Assembly: GCA_002683825.1 (NCBI GenBank)
Contig: NYUD01000031.1
Coordinates: 78,548-142,547, forward strand
Direction: 5' to 3'
Source of the DNA: Planctomycetota bacterium
GTDB lineage: Bacteria > Planctomycetota > UBA1135 > GCA-002686595
DNA: 64,000 nucleotides
Shown here: piece after piece, positions 60,339-64,000 of the stretch
Numbering within the stretch: position 1 is the stretch's first letter
Layout of the letters: each line of letters starts with the position of its first letter
Notes under the pieces: generated by a model
The model's input: only the letters and a program-made list of their open reading frames with translations
The model's database searches: none
Told to the model about the DNA's origin: nothing
Position numbers and translations under genes: made by a program

Positions 60339-61255
60339 CGCGGCCTCAAGGCGTAGAAATCCTGAAACAAGCCCAGGCCCACGGGCACGCTGCCGAGCAC
60401 CTCGACATGCGGCTTCCAATCCTCCTGGACGAAGCGTTCGTTGAAGAACGCCTGGCCGTACTCGGCCTCCGGACCGTCCAGCTTCTCCACGAGGTCCGCG
60501 GGTACGACATGGAAGAGGAAGTGCTCGCGCTGCAAACGGCGCAGGAAATCCACCGACCGGGCCCTCTCCATGAAGAGTCCCTTCTGGTGTTCCTCGCTAC
60601 GCGAGATCAGGGCCAGCGCAAAAGCACCGTGGGTCGTGATCAGGATCAGACCACCGGGTTTGCAAACGCGAGCCAGCTCGCGGATCCAGGCCAGGTTCGA
60701 GCGGCGATTGAAGTGCGAGAAGGTCGACAGGCTGACCACCAGGTCGATCGAGTCGTCCTCCAGATCGAGCGGCGGTTGAACGTCGTTGGTGAAGTAGCGT
60801 CCCACCAGCTGGTCGCCACACCAGTCGATGCTGGCCTTGCGCACGTCCGAGCCCACGCATTGAATTCCTTCGATTCCGACCGGAAACCAGCGCAGCAACC
60901 TCCCGCAACCGCAGCCGAAGTCGTACACGCTGCCAAGCTCTGCGACCGGCCGACCCGCGTAGATCTCGTAAAGCTCACAGACCACGCGGAAGTCCTCCAC
61001 CGACGAGTAGAGGTGGGATTGTTCCGTGAGTCCTCCGCAGGCGGTGTGGCGCAGGTTCTCGGGAGGGATGGGCGGATAGAAGCCACCGAGCTTCTCGGGG
61101 TACTCCAGGGGCCCGTTGACCCCCATCCACTGCCGCATCCCCACCTCGAGGGGATCCGGATATACCTCCTGCAGATCGGGACGGTTCGCGTGAATCGTTC
61201 GAAGCTGTTCCAGAAAGCCTTCCCCTCGGGGGGTGAGCAAAGTCGCGAGGTCCAT
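60335..61255 (-). CDS. SAM-dependent methyltransferase (class I)
   Basis: 306 residues from ATG 61255; the frame is open further upstream but there overlaps the divergent bacilliredoxin gene. The Rossmann motif I is VYDFGCGCGRLLRWF, with later motifs CVGSDVRKASIDWC and SIDLVVSLSTFSHF, then LARVCKPGGLILITTHG. About 100 residues precede the fold. The layout is that of small-molecule or glycan methyltransferases; the substrate is unknown. Confidence 0.87.
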   Translation of the reverse strand: MDLATLLTPRGEGFLEQLRTIHANRPDLQEVYPDPLEVGMRQWMGVNGPLEYPEKLGGFYPPIPPENLRHTACGGLTEQSHLYSSVEDFRVVCELYEIYAGRPVAELGSVYDFGCGCGRLLRWFPVGIEGIQCVGSDVRKASIDWCGDQLVGRYFTNDVQPPLDLEDDSIDLVVSLSTFSHFNRRSNLAWIRELARVCKPGGLILITTHGAFALALISRSEEHQKGLFMERARSVDFLRRLQREHFLFHVVPADLVEKLDGPEAEYGQAFFNERFVQEDWKPHVEVLGSVPVGLGLFQDFYALRPR

Positions 61256-61432
61256 ACACGGGGAGGATAGCGCTCCAGCGGCCCGAATCCGCCTGACGAG
61301 CGCTATTGTGAGGCCTGGGATAATCTGGGGCGTGAACCTCGGGCCGGATTCGGTAGGATGCCCCGCCAAAAATCGCGCCTTGAGCAGAAAAGAGGCCTCG
61401 CAGGCGCGTCTAACTGATTTGGGGTGCCAACC

Positions 61433-61843
61433 ATGTATGACCCTACTCTGATCCAGCCCATGCGGGACGAAGTCACCCGCCTGGGAGTCCATGAACTCCT
61501 CACCCCGAGCGAGGTCGATCAAGCCTTCAAACAGCCCGGTACGACCCTGATTTTCGTGAATTCGGTGTGTGGATGCGCCGCCGCCGGCGCCCGGCCCGGC
61601 CTCGCACTCTCGCTGATGCACCAGAAGAAGCCCGTGAACACGGTGACTGTCTTCGCCGGGATGGAGCGGGAAGCCGTCGCACGCGCACGAGAGCATTTCA
61701 AGCCCTATCAGCCCAGCTCGCCCCAGATCGCCTTGATGAAAGACGGTGAGGTAGTGAAGATGTGGCAGCGACACGATCTCGAAGGGCTCGACCCCTCCCT
61801 AATCGCTCAGAGCCTTACGAAGGCTTTCGAGGAGTTCTGCTAG
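61433..61843 (+). CDS. Bacilliredoxin-like BrxA/BrxB (DUF1094) protein
   Basis: 136 residues from ATG 61433. The family start MYDPTLIQPMRDE and the C-G-C active site in NSVCGCAAA (Cys46, Cys48) are diagnostic. In Firmicutes these proteins remove bacillithiol from S-bacillithiolated proteins; outside organisms with bacillithiol the role is less clear. Length is standard. Confidence 0.92.
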   Translation: MYDPTLIQPMRDEVTRLGVHELLTPSEVDQAFKQPGTTLIFVNSVCGCAAAGARPGLALSLMHQKKPVNTVTVFAGMEREAVARAREHFKPYQPSSPQIALMKDGEVVKMWQRHDLEGLDPSLIAQSLTKAFEEFC

Positions 61844-61882
61844 TTTCCCTTTCCTCGAGGTGGGTGTCGGCAACTCCTCAAC

Positions 61883-62377
61883 ATGAACGATCAGCACCTC
61901 CACGCAGCCGAGTCGCTACTCCAGGATGCGGTCTATCAGGCCCGAGCCCGCCAGGCGGCCGGGGTCGGGTTGAGCGGGCGCCGTCTCGATCAGCCGGCTC
62001 CCGACGTGGGATGTGGCGCGGGCGATTTGCCTGAGGAGGCACTCGAACTTTCGTCCCAAGGTGTCGAGATCCTGCGCAAAGTCTGGCCGAACCCGCTCGG
62101 TCCTGTCGCGGTCGATCGAGTACATGAAGTTCTGGAGAACTGGATCGAACGCCAGGATGCGTTGGATCGAAAGCGCAACCACTTCCTGCGCGATTTCAGA
62201 CAGGCCAACGGTTTCGACCGGCGTGACTACTCTTCCGAAGTCGCCAGCTCCTTTGAAGCGGGGCTGGAACGCATCAACGCGGAGGCGAACGAGCGCCTGC
62301 AGCAATCGGCACGCGAGTTGCTCCGTGCAGGCGAATTTCCGGATCATCCCGGAGAAGACGATTTCTCCTCCGCCTGA
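61883..62377 (+). CDS. Conserved-looking helical protein of unknown function
   Basis: 164 residues, ATG 61883, with strong third-position GC that marks it as coding. It is cytoplasmic by appearance (no signal or membrane segment) and mostly helical and acidic, with a coiled-coil-like stretch at about 90-150 (IERQDALDRKRNHFLRDFR, then LERINAEANERLQQSARE). I recognise no family. It lies between the bacilliredoxin gene (39-base gap) and a membrane-anchored protein (13-base gap) on the same strand, so an operon is likely. Confidence 0.6.
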   Translation: MNDQHLHAAESLLQDAVYQARARQAAGVGLSGRRLDQPAPDVGCGAGDLPEEALELSSQGVEILRKVWPNPLGPVAVDRVHEVLENWIERQDALDRKRNHFLRDFRQANGFDRRDYSSEVASSFEAGLERINAEANERLQQSARELLRAGEFPDHPGEDDFSSA

Positions 62378-62390
62378 GCTCCTCAACGCC

Positions 62391-63155
62391 ATGCATGAAA
62401 CCTCCCTTCTCCAGCGCATCGAGCGCCTGGAGTGTCAGAACCGTCGTCTCAAGGTCAGCTTCTCCGCGCTAGGGCTGGTACTCTTCCTGGGCCTTGCGAC
62501 GCTTTTTTCACCGGTTGCGGATGGAACCGCTCCGGCGGGGAATGCTGCCGAGGTGGTCGAAGCCGAACGCTTTGTCTTGCGCGGCCCGGACGGCGAGGAA
62601 GCCTGTGTTCTGGGATTGGACGGCAAGGGATTTCCGCACCTTGTGATGCGCAAGGACAAGTCCCACGGGATCATGACGTTGAACGGACCCGCGATCTTGT
62701 TACGTGGGGCGGACGGCAAGCGCAGCGCCTTCATGGGCATTGACACACACGGCTCGACGAGGCTCGAGTTGACTAGCGAACGCATCGTCGACGGGATCAG
62801 GCTGGCGGTCAAACCGGACGGTGCGGCGGGGCTGTACCTGCTCGACCAAACCGGGCGCAGCCGGTTGGGCCTGGAAGCCTCCCTTGAGGCCGGCTCCTTG
62901 GTGGTCCTGCGCAACGCCAAGGGAGAAATCCGCTCCAGTTTTGGGCTCGACCCAAAAGAGATTCCTGCTCTGCTATTCTTCGACGAGGTGGGACGGAGGC
63001 GTGCGGGCTGGCTGGTAGACGAAACGGGTGTGCCGCTCCTGGCAATCGAGGACGAGCGTGGCAGGCCGCGTATCGAGATCACCAGCCGTTTCGACGGCTC
63101 GCCGCTGCTCCGCCTGAGCCGTGAGGACGGCGGGGTCATCTTCGAGGCTCCCTAG
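62391..63155 (+). CDS. Single-pass membrane protein with repeated beta-hairpin domain
   Basis: 254 residues from ATG 62391. A short coiled coil (QRIERLECQNRRL) precedes one membrane helix (about 22-42). The exported part is a series of about six repeats of 20-30 residues built on 'GxxxxxLxxxDxxGxxR' (for example GLYLLDQTGRSRLGLEAS and PLLAIEDERGRPRIEITS), giving a stacked beta-hairpin or solenoid. Proteins of this appearance are frequent in Planctomycetes (recalled, not searched); function unknown. Earlier in-frame starts lie within the preceding gene. Confidence 0.65.
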   Translation: MHETSLLQRIERLECQNRRLKVSFSALGLVLFLGLATLFSPVADGTAPAGNAAEVVEAERFVLRGPDGEEACVLGLDGKGFPHLVMRKDKSHGIMTLNGPAILLRGADGKRSAFMGIDTHGSTRLELTSERIVDGIRLAVKPDGAAGLYLLDQTGRSRLGLEASLEAGSLVVLRNAKGEIRSSFGLDPKEIPALLFFDEVGRRRAGWLVDETGVPLLAIEDERGRPRIEITSRFDGSPLLRLSREDGGVIFEAP

Positions 63156-63410
63156 CGGCACCCCAGGGACCCCGCAGGCTCCGTACGGGAACCGGAAAAA
63201 AGCTCCGGAAGGCCCATTACGGGAGACCCCGGACCCCGAAGGGCTCGTCCTGCGGAAAGCCGTTCCTTATTTCCCACAGGGGCGGGAGGGCCGAGGAGCC
63301 TACCGAGAAGGGGCGGGCTGAGCCCCTCATCGGCGAAAAACCGCAGTATCATGGGCTCTATTCACGGAACGACTGTCTCGTTCCCTCCGTCCCCTGGATT
63401 CTCTTACCCG

Positions 63411-64000
63411 ATGAGGATCGCCCTCCCAAAAGCAACGGCTCGCGGGCTGATGAACACGCTCCTGAGCGTCCCACGCAAACTGGCCCTTGGCCTCGTTTGC
63501 TCGCTCGTGGCGTCCGTTTCGCAAGCCCAGGCGCCGGTAGCCGATTTCTTCGGCACACCGCTCAGCGGTGACGCGACCCTTGTGGTCACGTTCACCGATG
63601 CGTCGGTAGGCACGGTCACGGGTTGGTCGTGGGACTTCGGGGATTCGGGCAGCTCGACGGTGCAAGACCCGACACATGCCTACACCGCGGTCGGAACGTA
63701 TACGGTCAGCTTCACAGCGACCGGGCCCGGTGGATCCGACGGCGAGACCAAGGTCGACTACATCCTCGTTACCGAGCCCCCACCCGTGGCGGATTTCTCC
63801 GCCACGCCCTTGAGCGGCGCTCCGTCTCTCCTCGTCACCTTCACCGACCTGACGACGGGCAATGCCACGGCCTGGTCCTGGGATTTCGGCGACACCACCA
63901 GCTCGACGGTGCAGAGCCCCACCCACACCTACACCTCCGTCGGCACCTACACGGTCGCCCTGACGGCCACCGGGCCAGGCGGATCCGACGGTGAGACCAA
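63411..64000 (+). CDS. Secreted PKD-repeat protein (3' end outside window)
   Basis: The ATG at 63411 gives a signal peptide (LALGLVCSLVASVSQAQA), followed by two PKD domains, with the frame still open at 64000. Each has the canonical W-S-W-D-F-G-D core (GWSWDFGDSGSSTVQDPTHAY, AWSWDFGDTTSSTVQSPTH) and ends TVSFTATGPGGSDGETK or nearly so. PKD arrays are extracellular spacer or binding modules, often of degradative enzymes or adhesins; any catalytic domain lies beyond the window. Confidence 0.87.
   Translation, partial: MRIALPKATARGLMNTLLSVPRKLALGLVCSLVASVSQAQAPVADFFGTPLSGDATLVVTFTDASVGTVTGWSWDFGDSGSSTVQDPTHAYTAVGTYTVSFTATGPGGSDGETKVDYILVTEPPPVADFSATPLSGAPSLLVTFTDLTTGNATAWSWDFGDTTSSTVQSPTHTYTSVGTYTVALTATGPGGSDGET
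63540..64000 (+). repeat. Tandem PKD-encoding DNA repeats, period 249 bases
   Basis: The unit starting GCCGATTTC at 63540 recurs as GCGGATTTC at 63789, an 83-codon period. Ends are almost identical in DNA (TACACGGTC, CCACCGGGCC and GGATCCGACGG), indicating recent duplication or ongoing exchange between units. The array continues past the window. Confidence 0.8.

Noticed and set aside
1..64000. CRISPR arrays, tRNA or rRNA genes, integrases or a complete insertion sequence
   Set aside because: No regularly spaced repeats, no cloverleaf-like sequences in the gaps, and only one transposase fragment were seen by eye.

Overview
The window is GC-rich bacterial chromosome from a heterotroph with a large secreted proteome. 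Several features fit Planctomycetota: a two-heme secreted protein resembling hydrazine-synthase-alpha/planctomycete cytochromes, CRTAC1-type FG-GAP proteins, PKD repeats, parallel beta-helix lipoproteins, a System II (ResB/CcsA) cytochrome c maturation pair, and a secreted repeat protein whose C-terminus looks like those of Saltatorellus-type planctomycetes. This placement is inference; there is no rRNA or tRNA gene to anchor it. I see no CRISPR array and no intact mobile element. At least four frame breaks sit in or beside homopolymer or dinucleotide runs (about 8433, 20295, 54046, 54850), so some may be residual sequencing indels.

Layout. 1-7.9 kb is an exopolysaccharide region: the end of an AlgI-type O-acetyltransferase and an SGNH partner on the plus strand, facing a minus-strand operon of three glycosyltransferases, an APH-like kinase and an AlgE-like outer-membrane porin. 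8.2-12.4 kb holds secreted repeat and beta-helix proteins, one frameshifted. 12.7-17 kb is a minus-strand operon (QueF with an extra N-terminal region, cupin, serine hydrolase, YheT-type hydrolase) with an intrinsic terminator in its leader. 17.2-27.7 kb has a membrane protein, a leucine-dehydrogenase-like enzyme, a decayed rnhA, a DPP4-type peptidase, a ferredoxin-flavoprotein-cytochrome b fusion and a sulfatase-fold lipoprotein. 27.8-32.1 kb is the cytochrome c maturation operon. 32.4-44.2 kb has an AI-2E-type exporter, a malectin-like protein, a Ste24-like protease, a probable selenoprotein, YciB, a penicillin-acylase-family enzyme and a fused anthraniloyl-CoA-type monooxygenase/reductase. 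44.3-55.1 kb has aat, FG-GAP, beta-helix and cytochrome proteins mixed with gene debris (a shrunken serine hydrolase, an IS5-type remnant, a broken SGNH hydrolase). 55.6-64 kb has an ATPase/zinc-ribbon pair, a metallophosphoesterase, a ClC channel, a methyltransferase, a bacilliredoxin and the start of a PKD protein.

Main result. At 37763-38359 (minus) one reading frame encodes a peroxiredoxin-like protein of the AhpC-TSA_2/PRXL2 (SelU-related) family, interrupted by a single in-frame UGA exactly where the family has its catalytic Cys. A 7-bp stem with a 4-nt loop carrying G at position 2 begins 18 nt after the UGA, so 25 nt separate the UGA from the loop. This fits the bacterial SECIS pattern and makes the gene a strong selenoprotein candidate. 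Other points worth checking are the QueF N-terminal extension with its attenuator-like leader, the IS remnant antisense to the cytochrome 3' end, the internally deleted rnhA and serine hydrolase, and two enzymes whose usual nucleophile appears to be Thr.
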